Assembly (NCBI RefSeq): GCF_009826895.1
Contig: NZ_WUMV01000006.1
Location: forward strand, 1 to 64,000
Source: Stappia sediminis
GTDB lineage: Bacteria > Pseudomonadota > Alphaproteobacteria > Rhizobiales > Stappiaceae
Length of the DNA stretch: 64,000 bases
Direction: 5' to 3'
The notes under the pieces were generated by a model that made no database searches, was not told the DNA's origin, and was given only the letters and a program-made list of their open reading frames with translations. Shown piece after piece: positions 9,948 to 19,016 of the stretch; the first letter of the stretch is position 1; every line of letters starts with the position of its first letter. The position numbers were made by a program, and so were the translations under genes.

Positions 9948-9950
9948 TAG

Positions 9951-10265
9951 GCCGCAGCGAGGATTTGACGATTTGCAGCGCCGTCATGCAAATGCGCCAT
10001 GTTTAGGAGGGAGGAGGAAGGACATGCCACGCATATTCGGCGCCGAGCGACAACAAGATGGCGCATTTTCCCGGCGGCCCGAACGGGTTGGGCCAAAATC
10101 ACCCCTTGCCCTTCGGGCGTTCGGCTCGCGAAACGTCCATTGGACGTTTCGTCGGGCAAGCCCGATAAACGAGACCTCACCGGCGCAAATGCACGAAAGT
10201 GCGCGGCACTTCCTTGCGCTATGCTTCTGTTCAGGTGCGATTTTGGCCTCCGACGCCGCTAAACG
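9951..10265. repeat. Gene-free stretch with two inverted repeats
   Basis: No convincing gene. An 11-bp inverted repeat (aaatgcgccat at 9990-10000 and its complement at 10058-10068) and a perfect palindrome with 11-bp arms (10129-10151, arm cgaaacgtcca) lie between the inverted-repeat element and the end of the FeuQ-like gene. The palindrome could act as a terminator for that gene or be a dispersed repeat. No T-tract follows. Confidence 0.5.
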
Positions 10266-11687
10266 TTAGATCCTCACTGCGGCCTGGGCCATCGGCAAAA
10301 TCAGCCGTGCGGACAGTCCGCCGAGTTCCGAAACGTCAAGTTCAAGCGCCCCGCCGTAGATTCGCGCGATATCGGCCACGATCGAAAGGCCAAGTCCGGT
10401 GCCCGGCACCGTCTCGTCGAGCCTGCGTCCCCTTTTGACGGCTTCCTTGCGCTGCTCCGCGGTCAGTCCCGGCCCGTCGTCGGAAACCTCGATTTCCACG
10501 CGCTCACGGCCCTCGCCCGCCGCCGGAGCGGGCTTGACGGTCACGCATACGCGCGAATTCGACCATTTGCAGGCGTTATCCAGAAGATTGCCAATCAGTT
10601 CTTCAAGGTCCTGCTGCTCGCCTCGAAACCGAATCCCCTTCGGCACTTCGAAGTCGATATCAAGGTCCTTGTCCGCGTGGATCTTGGACATCGCCCTTGC
10701 AAGGCGCGCAACCACCGGCTCGATTTCCGCGGAAACACCGATCACGCGGCGCTGTGCCGCCATGCGCGCGCGTTCCAGGTGATGCTCCACCTGCGTGCGC
10801 ATGATGGCGGCCTGTTCGGCCATCTTGGCGGCGAAAGGGCCGTCTGTCCCACGCGCTTCGTTGGTGATCACGCTCAGCGGCGTCTTCAGCGCGTGGGCGA
10901 GATTGCCGACATGCGTGCGCGCGCGCTCCACGATTTCCCGGTTGGACCGGATGAGATCGTTGAGCTCGATCGCGAGCGGAGCCAGTTCCTTGGGAAGGTC
11001 TTCTTCAACGGATTCGGCATCGCCGTTTCTGACATTGGCAAGCGACTGCCTGAGATCGCGCAATGGCCTCAAACCGACACGCACCTGCAGGAAAATCGCA
11101 CCGACAAGCCCGAGCCCGAGGACTGTCAGCGTCAGCGCGACTTGCCCTGCGAATTCGGCGGTCTGTTCGCGCAGCTCCTTCGTCGCACCCGCCACGGCGA
11201 TCCGGTAGACCTCTTCGTCATTGAAGGTGATGCGCCGCTGCAGGATGCGGATTTCCTCGCCGTCCGGCCCGCTGGTCACGCTCGTCGTTTCGCCGCTTGC
11301 CGGCAGCGCCGGCAGGTCGAGCGCATCGCCGAACAGCGAGAGCGAGGCGAAGACGACCGCGCCTTGCCTGTCGTCCACGATCGTCCAGTACCAGCCGGAA
11401 ACGGGCAGATCGAAGCGCGGTTCCCCCAGGTTGTCGGGCCTCGTCGGCTTTCCCGGCTCACCGCCCGCCATATCGCCGATGATCGCTTTCACATAAACAT
11501 CGAGCCGCTCGTCGAAGGCGCTCTCGCTTGCCTGCCGGTAAAGGGTCACGAGAATGAAGCCGGCAACGGCGATCGCAACCACAGACCAGATCGTCGCCAC
11601 CGCGATCAGCCTGCCCGATAGCGAGCGTTGCCGAGGCTTCGCCTTGCCCGCCTCTTCAGCGGCGGACGATATCGTTTCCTCAGTCAT
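10266..11687 (-). CDS. feuQ: FeuQ-like sensor histidine kinase
   Basis: A 473-aa inner-membrane kinase of the OmpR-partner class. Membrane helices are at about 26-49 and 180-203, enclosing a periplasmic sensor domain. A HAMP-like linker follows, then the H-box NLAHALKTPLSVITNEA with phosphoacceptor H265, the N-box LIGNLLDNACKWS and glycine boxes DDGPGL and GTGLGLSIV. Its start overlaps the response-regulator stop by 8 nt, so the two are translated together. In Sinorhizobium, FeuPQ responds to envelope and osmotic conditions and is controlled by the small periplasmic protein FeuN. The FeuQ name rests on architecture and neighbours, not alignment; a PhoQ-like or ChvG-unrelated kinase would look similar. 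Confidence 0.8.
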   Translation of the reverse strand: MTEETISSAAEEAGKAKPRQRSLSGRLIAVATIWSVVAIAVAGFILVTLYRQASESAFDERLDVYVKAIIGDMAGGEPGKPTRPDNLGEPRFDLPVSGWYWTIVDDRQGAVVFASLSLFGDALDLPALPASGETTSVTSGPDGEEIRILQRRITFNDEEVYRIAVAGATKELREQTAEFAGQVALTLTVLGLGLVGAIFLQVRVGLRPLRDLRQSLANVRNGDAESVEEDLPKELAPLAIELNDLIRSNREIVERARTHVGNLAHALKTPLSVITNEARGTDGPFAAKMAEQAAIMRTQVEHHLERARMAAQRRVIGVSAEIEPVVARLARAMSKIHADKDLDIDFEVPKGIRFRGEQQDLEELIGNLLDNACKWSNSRVCVTVKPAPAAGEGRERVEIEVSDDGPGLTAEQRKEAVKRGRRLDETVPGTGLGLSIVADIARIYGGALELDVSELGGLSARLILPMAQAAVRI

Positions 11688-12345
11688 TTTCGCTGCCGAG
11701 CCGGTATCCGAGCCCGCGCACCGTTTCGATCAGCTCACCGCCGAGCTTCTTCCTCAGACGGCCCACGAAAACCTCGATCGTATTGGAATCCCGGTCGAAA
11801 TCCTGGTCGTATAGATGCTCGATCAGCTCGGTGCGGGACACCACGCGCCCCTTCTGGTGCATGAGATAGGAAATCAGCCGGTATTCATGCGACGTCAGCT
11901 TGACCGACGCTCCATCCTTGGTCAGCTTGCCCGCCTTGATGTCCAGGCGCAGCGGCCCGCAGATGATTTCGTTCGAGGCATGGCCCGCGGCCCGGCGCAC
12001 CAGCGCGCGCACCCGCGCCAGCACCTCCTCCATGTGGAATGGTTTTGCGACATAGTCGTCCGCGCCTGCGTCGATGCCGGCCACCTTGTCGGACCATCTG
12101 TCGCGCGCGGTCAGGATCAGGACGGGCATCGTCTTGCCGTCGCGGCGCCAGTTCTCCAGCACGCTCAGGCCGTCGAGCACGGGAAGCCCGAGATCGAGGA
12201 TCACGGCATCATAGGGTTCCGTATCGCCGAGGAAGTGCCCTTCTTCTCCATCCTCGGCGTGATCGACCACATAGCCCGCCTCGGTCAGCGCCTCGCAAAG
12301 CTGGCGGTTGAGATCGAGATCGTCTTCGACAACGAGAATACGCAT
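11680..12345 (-). CDS. feuP: FeuP-like OmpR-family response regulator
   Basis: A 221-aa two-domain transcription factor. The receiver domain (about 1-115) has acidic residues E7, D8 and D9, phosphoacceptor D51 in VILDLGLP, and the conserved Lys in VAKPF. The C-terminal winged-helix DNA-binding domain (about 125-218) shows LTSHEYRLISYLMHQKGRVVSR and VGRLRKKLGG, typical of OmpR/PhoB. It overlaps the kinase gene by 8 nt and starts 24 nt after a small secreted protein gene, matching the feuN-feuP-feuQ order known in rhizobia. Confidence 0.85.
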   Translation of the reverse strand: MRILVVEDDLDLNRQLCEALTEAGYVVDHAEDGEEGHFLGDTEPYDAVILDLGLPVLDGLSVLENWRRDGKTMPVLILTARDRWSDKVAGIDAGADDYVAKPFHMEEVLARVRALVRRAAGHASNEIICGPLRLDIKAGKLTKDGASVKLTSHEYRLISYLMHQKGRVVSRTELIEHLYDQDFDRDSNTIEVFVGRLRKKLGGELIETVRGLGYRLGSEND

Positions 12346-12369
12346 GAATTCTTCCGTTCAGGGGCCCGA

Positions 12370-12660
12370 TTATCGCAGCGCCTGGCCGCTCTTGGCGTCG
12401 ACGACGCGCTTGGTGACCTTTCCGCCGGAAAGCACGGATAGCACATAGACCAGACGTCCGCCCTGCTCGCAAAGGTCGGCCCGCACGATTTCGCCGCCCA
12501 CGGATCGCGAAACCGCGCCAAGCGGGCGCGCCTGCCCGCTCGCCACCGCCTGCCGCGCCTGGGACTGGTTGAGGCACGCTGCCCACGCCGTCTCGCCCGC
12601 GGAAACGACGGCGATAAACCCGGCAAGAAGGCCTGCGATGAGTTTCGGATATCTCTTCAT
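12370..12660 (-). CDS. Small secreted protein, FeuN-like/PepSY-like
   Basis: A 96-aa exported protein: signal peptide of about 27 residues (MKRYPKLIAGLLAGFIAVV...AWA), then a mature domain of about 69 residues with two cysteines and a PepSY-like tail (LVYVLSVLSGGKVTKRVVDAKSGQAL). It is immediately upstream of the response-regulator gene, the place of FeuN, a small periplasmic inhibitor of FeuPQ signalling in Sinorhizobium meliloti. That role is inferred from position and size. ATG 12660 is preferred over an in-frame start at 12696 because the signal peptide begins there. Confidence 0.75.
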   Translation of the reverse strand: MKRYPKLIAGLLAGFIAVVSAGETAWAACLNQSQARQAVASGQARPLGAVSRSVGGEIVRADLCEQGGRLVYVLSVLSGGKVTKRVVDAKSGQALR

Positions 12661-12749
12661 GGGGCGCGATCCTGCAACACGTTGCATGAATAGCACATGA
12701 ACACATCGGCAATCGCAACGACAGTTCGTTCGGATATCAGGCGATTTCC

Positions 12750-15700
12750 CTACACCCGAAGCTCCGCCCCACCGGGTAGCCCGCGCCCGATCGCGCCCGA
12801 TATCTGGTAAATACGGATGTTGAACACCGATTGGGGGACCCCGAATATCAAAAGTTCCTCCTCCGGTTCCAGGCGCAATTCGGACCGCTCGGTCTCCATG
12901 GTCGCCAGAACCTCGCCCGCTGCGGACATGAGGTCGATTTCGTAGGCCTCGCGTTCCTCGCCGAGCGGGACGTCGGTGCCGATCCAGCCGTCGCCGCCGA
13001 TGCGCGTTCGCCGGATCCAGCGAAACACCACCTTGCCGTCCGTATCGCGATAGGCCGCGATATGCACCGGATCCAGCGGCAGAACGCCTCGTCCCGACGC
13101 CGCGTGATCGAGCATAACGGCCGCCGCCCCGTCGAGCGGCTGACCCTCCGGCACGATCCGGTAGCTTTCTTCCAGCCCCAGTCGGTCAAGCGACAGCGGC
13201 AGGGTAATGAAAGCATCATCGAGCAGCACCACGCGTGCGCCCTCAGGCAATCCTTCCATTGCTCCCGCTTCCGTGCCCAGTTGACCGCGCAGGAGCAGGC
13301 TCAGACGGTAGCGCCTCTCGCCAATCAGTTCGGCGGTCTGAAACTGGAATATCTCGATCTCGCCACTTTCGGGGATCGCCACCAGCGTGTTCGCACCGCC
13401 AAGCACGTCGATATCGGGCCGTGAGGAAAGGATCCCGCCGTAAAGCTCCATCTCGACCTGCGAGACATTGTCCCAGCGTCCCGTCGGTCCGGGGCTTAAG
13501 TCCGTCGCGAGCTCGCCCATGGTCGCGGGCCGCTCGATTCGTCCGGCAGGCGCAAGCCCCCCGGTATTGGCGCCGCGGTAGACGGCGAGACCACCAGGCC
13601 ATGGCGAAGCGAACGCCGCAATACGCGGTGCGTGGTCATCCTGCCCGCCCGGGAGCGCCGGCAGATCGACGATAATCACCTCCGCCGGGCCGGATCGCGC
13701 AAGCGTCACACGACCCTGCCCCCCGAATTCGCGCGTTTCATGGGTGATCACCGGTGGTGCGCTCACGCTCCTTGCCGTGACAAGACGCACTGGCCCATCC
13801 TCGATCGCTTCCACACGCAGCGTGAATCTACGGGCGATTCCCGCTCCTTGAGAGGGCATAAGGTCCAGGATATCGCCCGGTTCGACGTCCAGGCGATGGG
13901 GCGAAAGCGCAAAGCGGATTTCCTCCCGCTCCGCCCATTGGCGCACGAGCGCCTGTTCGGCATGGCGGCCAAGTGTTTCGGCATCGCTGACTGCGCCCGT
14001 ATCCGTCTCCACCACACGGCGGCCTTCGCCCTCAATGCGGCGCGAGGCCGCGACGAAACGCCTGTGATCGCGCAAGGCGTCGCGGGCGGCAAAACGGATT
14101 TCCGATGCAAGGTCGCTGGAGTGATTTCGCAGGATCGCGACCGTTGGCTCGTCCTGTCCGGCATCGGCAAGGTCGTCCTCGCCGATTTCCGAAACCGGGG
14201 GGCGCCATGCCGGGACGAGCGTGACGCTCTGGCCAAGATCCGCGCCAACCGCGCCGAATGCCGCGCTGAGCGGTTCGATCACGCGCCGGGGCGATGCCGG
14301 TCCCGCAACCGCGATCCCGTCCACAATTCCCCCGACGTTTTCGGCTTCCAGAACATCGTCCGGCACACCGAGATCAAGCGCGATGGTTTCCGCAAGACCC
14401 TTCAGCGATACAGAGCCGAGCCTGCCGTTCAGCCAGTGGCCCGCACGCCAGTTCGCCCCGTCCGCCCAGACGTCGCCGCTTGCCGGGAACACCGGAAAGG
14501 GCCGTGCGTCCCATGACCAGACATGGATATTGGCGGCATCGACCATGGGCCCGCCATAGACCGACGACACGGGATTGTCGCCCATCGCGAAGTCCGGGTG
14601 GCCGTTGCTCCACCAGCTTAATTGCGCTTCCAGCGCACGGCGCTGCAAAAGGTCGTCGCGCGCGCCGGTGGAAAAATACGGCAGTGCGCTTTCGGCCGAT
14701 TTCGGGTCGGGAAAGACGTTCGGCTGGTTCGCGCCCTTGTCGACGGCGGGAAAGCCAAGCTCGGTGAACCAGATCGGCTTTGCCTGCGGGACCCAGTCCG
14801 TCGGCATCGCATGTTCCAGACCGCCCGTGCGCTCGTAGTGGGCATTCGCCCACCAGCCGGCGAGGTCCTTCGCCCTGTAGACGAAAGGCTTGCCGTAGGC
14901 TCCATCCGTGATCGGCGTCCTGATGCCCGCCTTCCGGTCTGTATCGTTTGCGTAAAACCAGTCGAAATACTCGCCGCCCGCGATGTGTCCGCGCAGCGCT
15001 TCGAGGTCGTAAGAATCGAAGTTGCCGTCCGGATCGCCGCCGTCGCGCTGGTCGGCGATCGGAAGGTAGTTGTCGATGCCGACAATATCGATCGCCGGCT
15101 CCGCCCACAGCGGATCGAGCGGAAAACGCAGGTCGCCGGGCACCGGCGTATGGCTGGCGTATTCGCTCCAGTCGGCGGCATAGGTAATCTTCGTATCCGC
15201 TCCCACGACGGAGCGCACGTCGCCCGCGAGCGTTCGAAGCGCATCCACGAAGGGGTAGCCGCCCAGATCGTCACTTAGCTGCGTCAGCCCGCGCATTTCC
15301 GAGCCGATCAGCATGGCATCGACGCCGCCCGCGGCCTGTCCCAGATGCGCGCAATGGAGAATGAAACGGCGATAGCTCCACTCCACCGGCCCCGAATAGC
15401 CGACGCCCGACGCCTGCACGAGAAAATCACCGGGCGATGCATTACCGGCGAATGCCGCGATTTCATTCACGGCCACCGCCTGCCCATCCGCCCCCGTGAT
15501 CCTGCCCCGCCAGGGGTAGGCGGCCTGTTCCTGCCCGCCATAGGGGTCTGGAAGGCCGTTGCCGGGCGCGATGTCCATCAGCACGAAGGGATAGAGAACG
15601 ACGCGAAGCCCCCGCCCTTTCAGCTCCTTTATCGCGGCGATGACGGATGCGTCCGACGGCGTACCGCCATAGGCCGGGCGTCCGTCCTGCTGGCTCACGA

Positions 15701-16634
15701 CTTCGGCCTGCGCCCGCCCGGTGCCGCTGACGGCCCAACTCGCGCCGCGCGTGGTCTTGACCGCGCTTTCCGTCTTCGGGCGGATGGTGCATTGCCCGGC
15801 GCGCAGATCGTCACCGAACCACGCCACCACCAGCGCCACGCTTTCAAGGTTCGGGCAAAGCGCCGTCAACTCGTCCAGCGAGGCGAGGAAATTGCTGTCC
15901 GCATGCAGGATATGCCGGTTTTCCGTCTCGCTTACCCCGCGCCGGGGCGTACGCGTCACCTCCCCCGGCTCATAGACGAATTCGCCCGCGCCGGGAATGA
16001 GGCTCACCGCACGCACCATCGGCTCCAGCGGCTCGACGGCGCGGATCACCTCGAAGGAAAGCTGCGGCAGGCGGTTGCCGAAGGGCTCCAGCGGCAACCG
16101 TTCGAACACCACATAGGCCGTGTGGCGGTAGGCCGGCGTTTCGCCCTGCTTCGCAGCAATCAGCGGATCGGCGGGCTGGTCCCCCGTGCCGAGGTAGACG
16201 CGATACGTCAGGTTCGAAAGATCGAGCGGCTTTCCGTCTGCCCACACCCGGCCGATGTGGCTTACCAGGCCTTGCGCGAGCGCGACGGCGAAATTCGCGA
16301 AATAGCGGTAACTCCTCACTTTCGCCCCGCCGCCACCGCCCTTGCCGCCCTGGCGTTCCTCGCTCACCTCTTCCTCGAAGCGCGTCGCCCAGATCACCTG
16401 GCCCGCAAGGCGCACGCGCCCGTAGACGAGCGGGATCGAAGCGCCTTCGCTCGACGCCTGCACGTCGAGATCGGCCAGCCTGCGGCCCTCGATCGTTCGG
16501 CTTTCGCCGAAAAGCGCGCTGTCGATCGCGCTTCCTGCGACAGCGCCCGCAGCCTGGCCCAAAACCGCACCGAGGGAACCGCCGAAGGCCGCGCCCAGCG
16601 CCTGACCCGCGGCTGTCAGAACGAGCGTTGCCAT
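12750..16634 (-). CDS. GTA host-specificity / baseplate megatron protein (g15)
   Basis: A 1294-aa tail-tip protein, last gene of the GTA cluster. It begins with a glycine/alanine-rich hydrophobic segment (about 1-45). The middle (about 430-740) is the GTA TIM-barrel-like domain with glycosidase-type sequence (SEMRGLTQL, GVDAMLIG, IWFTELGFPAVDKG), followed by a phage-tail domain and beta-rich C-terminal parts. In Rhodobacter capsulatus, gp15 forms the end of the tail and contacts the recipient envelope. Its ATG shares one nucleotide with the g14 stop (TAATG), so translation is coupled. Full length for the family, no frameshift. Confidence 0.93.
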   Translation of the reverse strand: MATLVLTAAGQALGAAFGGSLGAVLGQAAGAVAGSAIDSALFGESRTIEGRRLADLDVQASSEGASIPLVYGRVRLAGQVIWATRFEEEVSEERQGGKGGGGGAKVRSYRYFANFAVALAQGLVSHIGRVWADGKPLDLSNLTYRVYLGTGDQPADPLIAAKQGETPAYRHTAYVVFERLPLEPFGNRLPQLSFEVIRAVEPLEPMVRAVSLIPGAGEFVYEPGEVTRTPRRGVSETENRHILHADSNFLASLDELTALCPNLESVALVVAWFGDDLRAGQCTIRPKTESAVKTTRGASWAVSGTGRAQAEVVSQQDGRPAYGGTPSDASVIAAIKELKGRGLRVVLYPFVLMDIAPGNGLPDPYGGQEQAAYPWRGRITGADGQAVAVNEIAAFAGNASPGDFLVQASGVGYSGPVEWSYRRFILHCAHLGQAAGGVDAMLIGSEMRGLTQLSDDLGGYPFVDALRTLAGDVRSVVGADTKITYAADWSEYASHTPVPGDLRFPLDPLWAEPAIDIVGIDNYLPIADQRDGGDPDGNFDSYDLEALRGHIAGGEYFDWFYANDTDRKAGIRTPITDGAYGKPFVYRAKDLAGWWANAHYERTGGLEHAMPTDWVPQAKPIWFTELGFPAVDKGANQPNVFPDPKSAESALPYFSTGARDDLLQRRALEAQLSWWSNGHPDFAMGDNPVSSVYGGPMVDAANIHVWSWDARPFPVFPASGDVWADGANWRAGHWLNGRLGSVSLKGLAETIALDLGVPDDVLEAENVGGIVDGIAVAGPASPRRVIEPLSAAFGAVGADLGQSVTLVPAWRPPVSEIGEDDLADAGQDEPTVAILRNHSSDLASEIRFAARDALRDHRRFVAASRRIEGEGRRVVETDTGAVSDAETLGRHAEQALVRQWAEREEIRFALSPHRLDVEPGDILDLMPSQGAGIARRFTLRVEAIEDGPVRLVTARSVSAPPVITHETREFGGQGRVTLARSGPAEVIIVDLPALPGGQDDHAPRIAAFASPWPGGLAVYRGANTGGLAPAGRIERPATMGELATDLSPGPTGRWDNVSQVEMELYGGILSSRPDIDVLGGANTLVAIPESGEIEIFQFQTAELIGERRYRLSLLLRGQLGTEAGAMEGLPEGARVVLLDDAFITLPLSLDRLGLEESYRIVPEGQPLDGAAAVMLDHAASGRGVLPLDPVHIAAYRDTDGKVVFRWIRRTRIGGDGWIGTDVPLGEEREAYEIDLMSAAGEVLATMETERSELRLEPEEELLIFGVPQSVFNIRIYQISGAIGRGLPGGAELRV

Positions 16635-17065
16635 TAAAACACCCCCGGAAAGGAAAATGCCGCCGCGATCCGTCTGCGCCAGGCGGGCACGAGCGGGCTT
16701 TCGACGACGGATACGCCCTCATAGGCGTGGATGATGGTTTCAGGCGTGGCGAGGATCGCCGCGTGTTTCGCGGGCCCGCCTGCACGCCAGCGGAAGAGAA
16801 GCACGTCGCCGGGCATCGCTTGCCGCACATCGACCTCGCGCATGTGCCGCCTTGCCGCTTCGAGGAAGGTTTCTCGTCCCCCCGCTTCCGCCCAGTCCGC
16901 GCCATAGGGCGGCATTGCTTCAGGTTCGCGCCCGTAAAGCTCGCGCCAGAGCCCGCGGATAAGGCCGAGGCAATCGGCGCCCGCCCCCTTGCAGCTTGCC
17001 TGGTGGCGATAGGGCGTGCCGATCCAGTCGCGCGCCAGCGCGACGATCCGCTCTCGTTCGGTCAT
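16634..17065 (-). CDS. GTA NlpC/P60-type peptidase (g14)
   Basis: A 143-aa cysteine peptidase that in Rhodobacter GTA cuts recipient peptidoglycan during injection. The NlpC/P60 catalytic Cys is C32 in GADCLGLI, and the catalytic His is in PAKHAAILAT with the polar third residue expected just after it. ATG 17065 is chosen because the conserved N-terminus MTERERIVALARDWIGTPYR starts there; the frame is open upstream to 17338, but that part overlaps g13 and is not protein-like. It is tightly coupled to g15. Confidence 0.93.
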   Translation of the reverse strand: MTERERIVALARDWIGTPYRHQASCKGAGADCLGLIRGLWRELYGREPEAMPPYGADWAEAGGRETFLEAARRHMREVDVRQAMPGDVLLFRWRAGGPAKHAAILATPETIIHAYEGVSVVESPLVPAWRRRIAAAFSFPGVF

Positions 17066-17102
17066 CGGAACTCCGATCGATTGTTTCGGATGAAAAATTC
17101 GC

Positions 17103-17996
17103 TCAGGAAACGACGGGGCCGCCGTCGTTCTCGCCCGTGTCGCGGCCCGGATAGGCGAGCGCGAAGTCGTTTCCGGGCATATGCGGAAAGCCCTGAAAGT
17201 TGAGTCCGTTGCCGAATTTTTCTCGACAAGTGCCGTAGCGTTTGTCGCATCCCGCTTGCAGCCGCACCGCCGTTCCGCTTGCCGGGGCCTCCGCGAACGG
17301 TAGGAGAAGATCGACCGTCCGTTCGCTTCCCTCCACACGGTCGCCCACGATCTCGACAGACCTTCCCGCCAGCGCCCCGTCGAGAAGCGTCAGCCGGCCG
17401 CCGGAAAACCAGCTCGGCCCGTATCCGCCAAGGCCTGAAACCCTGACGCGTCCCGCCTCGCTGCCGTCCGCCACGGTTCCATCGCCGCTATAGGCCGGAT
17501 CGCTCACGTCCACCATGCAGCGATCATCGCCCAGATCCGCATCGCAGAGACGGGAGAAGACGCGCCCTCTTGCCTGATCGAGGTGATGGGCGAGCGAGCG
17601 AAGCTCCGCCTGAAACGTCGCACCCGTCCGGCGCACTTCGCCGATCTCGGCCTTCCTCAGGAGCAGCGAATGTTCGGGCGCCCTCCAGTCGACGCGTGTC
17701 ACCTCGACGCTCGCCCCGTCCCAGAGCCCGGCGTCGAGATCTTCCGCCGATATCGCGTCTGAAGACAGAAACCCCGTCGCTTCAGCGCTGCCTGCGGCAA
17801 AGCCCGGCCCTGACGTGGCGGCTCCCGTCTCCAGCCCCTGCCCCGGCTCGTGGCTCACTCCGCCGAGAAGCAGCGCCCTGTCGTGATCGGTGAAGCCGAA
17901 AACGGCTCCATCCTTGCGCGTCACGGTCCAGCAAGTGGCAAGCGTCGTCGTCTCGCCGGCAAGCCTTGCGGCAAGACCTTCGGGAATTGTCTTCAT
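17103..17996 (-). CDS. GTA hub protein, DUF2163 family (g13)
   Basis: A 297-aa baseplate hub protein. The N-terminal DUF2163 part shows TCWTVTRKDGAVFGFTDHDR and DGASVEVTRVDW; the C-terminal phage BR0599-like part has cysteines in RLCDADLGDDRCM and CDKRYGTCREKFGN, ending in FQGFPHMPGNDF. In Rhodobacter GTA, gp13 carries an iron-sulphur site and sits at the tail tip with gp12 and gp15. It is 37 nt before g14 and 9 nt after g12, in one transcription unit. Confidence 0.93.
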   Translation of the reverse strand: MKTIPEGLAARLAGETTTLATCWTVTRKDGAVFGFTDHDRALLLGGVSHEPGQGLETGAATSGPGFAAGSAEATGFLSSDAISAEDLDAGLWDGASVEVTRVDWRAPEHSLLLRKAEIGEVRRTGATFQAELRSLAHHLDQARGRVFSRLCDADLGDDRCMVDVSDPAYSGDGTVADGSEAGRVRVSGLGGYGPSWFSGGRLTLLDGALAGRSVEIVGDRVEGSERTVDLLLPFAEAPASGTAVRLQAGCDKRYGTCREKFGNGLNFQGFPHMPGNDFALAYPGRDTGENDGGPVVS

Positions 17997-18005
17997 GGAA
18001 ACACC

Positions 18006-18650
18006 TCAGGCAGTGGGGAGGATTTCGATCAGCGGAACGCTCGGCAGCCTTCCCGCCTCGAAATGGGTCAGGCTCATTTCCAGCCGGTCGGTATCGAAGC
18101 GCACGGGCACGTCGAATTTGAACCCCGCCGTCACCGGCGTCCCTGCCGCGGGCGGCGCGGCGAGCGTGACTATGCCGCTTACCTGATCCAGCGTGAAATC
18201 CGCGCCTTCGCCCAGCTCCACCCCGTCGACAACAATACGAACAGACCCCGGCACCGGCCTCGAGATATCGCGGGCATAGATATTGGTGCCCGCGCCATAC
18301 ACCTTCACGAGTTGAAACGCCGTCGCCGCCCCGTCGCCCATGCCGATTTCGCAATCCAGCGGCGAAACCTCCGCGCCCGCTTGTGCGGTTGAATTGTCGA
18401 AAGGATCCTTGAAGCGGAAGCCGTAGAGCCTGCCCCTTGCCCGCTCGAAGAACGCCTGAACGGCCTGAAGGTCATGAAGCGAGCGGATGCCCGTGCCGGC
18501 ATCATAGCGGCGTCTTGAGTGCGCCCAGCGCGCATTTCGCTTTTCCCGGCCCGAGGCGAGGGTCACGACATCCGTGCGCCGTTCCGGCCCGCCGCTCGCG
18601 CCGAAGGCGATTTCGGCCGGAAACAATTCGTCCAGAAAGCCTGCGGTCAT
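18006..18650 (-). CDS. GTA distal tail protein, DUF2460 family (g12)
   Basis: A 214-aa distal tail protein. The DUF2460 signature is clear: F...FP..IAFGASGGPER at the N-terminus, RRYDAGTGIRSLHDLQAVQAFFERARGRLYGFRFKD in the middle (cut here only by notation), and FDVPVRFDTDRLEMS near the C-terminus. In GTA tails this protein joins tube to baseplate hub. Its 5' end faces a YdcH-like gene on the opposite strand, which separates it from g11. Confidence 0.93.
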   Translation of the reverse strand: MTAGFLDELFPAEIAFGASGGPERRTDVVTLASGREKRNARWAHSRRRYDAGTGIRSLHDLQAVQAFFERARGRLYGFRFKDPFDNSTAQAGAEVSPLDCEIGMGDGAATAFQLVKVYGAGTNIYARDISRPVPGSVRIVVDGVELGEGADFTLDQVSGIVTLAAPPAAGTPVTAGFKFDVPVRFDTDRLEMSLTHFEAGRLPSVPLIEILPTA

Positions 18651-18738
18651 CGAAGAATTCCCCTTGTTTGATTTCGCTCAAGGAAGGAGCGGACGAATAC
18701 GGCCAAGTTCGGCTCAACGAATGGAGGTCAAAACGACG

Positions 18739-18993
18739 ATGAGCCACGTCCCGCACGAATTGAACGAAGAATTCCCCGAAGCGGTGGAAGCCATCCATGC
18801 CCTCAAGGGCGCGAACAAGCATTTCGCGCGCCTTGCCGACGAATATCATTCGGTCAACCGGCAGATTCACCGCATCGAGGCGGAGATCGAGCCGACATCG
18901 GACGACGTGCTCGAAGACCTCAAGAAACAGCGTCTTCATCTGAAGGATGAAATCGCCGCGATGATCGCGACGAGCCAGAACGTCGGCGCCTGA
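18739..18993 (+). CDS. YdcH-family (DUF465) small coiled-coil protein
   Basis: An 84-aa cytosolic protein of the DUF465/YdcH type: MSHVPHELNEEFPEA, then HALKGANKHFARLADEYH, NRQIHRIEAEIEP and LKKQRLHLKDEIAAMI, a helical hairpin. The function of the family is not established. ATG 18739 has GGAGG 10 nt upstream. It is the only plus-strand gene inside the GTA cluster, placed between g12 (divergent, 88 nt) and g11 (convergent, 23 nt). Any promoter must lie in 18651-18738, shared with the region before g12. Confidence 0.88.
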   Translation: MSHVPHELNEEFPEAVEAIHALKGANKHFARLADEYHSVNRQIHRIEAEIEPTSDDVLEDLKKQRLHLKDEIAAMIATSQNVGA

Positions 18994-19016
18994 GCCCCTC
19001 CTCTTCAGAGCCGGCG

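Noticed and set aside
9711-9950. 79-codon ORF inside the TA-flanked element
   Set aside because: Its ends are the inverted repeats themselves and its composition is not protein-like; no transposase motif.
9947-10269. ORFs on both strands in the gap after the FeuQ-like gene
   Set aside because: They cover inverted repeats and have no ribosome-binding site or domain; treated as repeat DNA.
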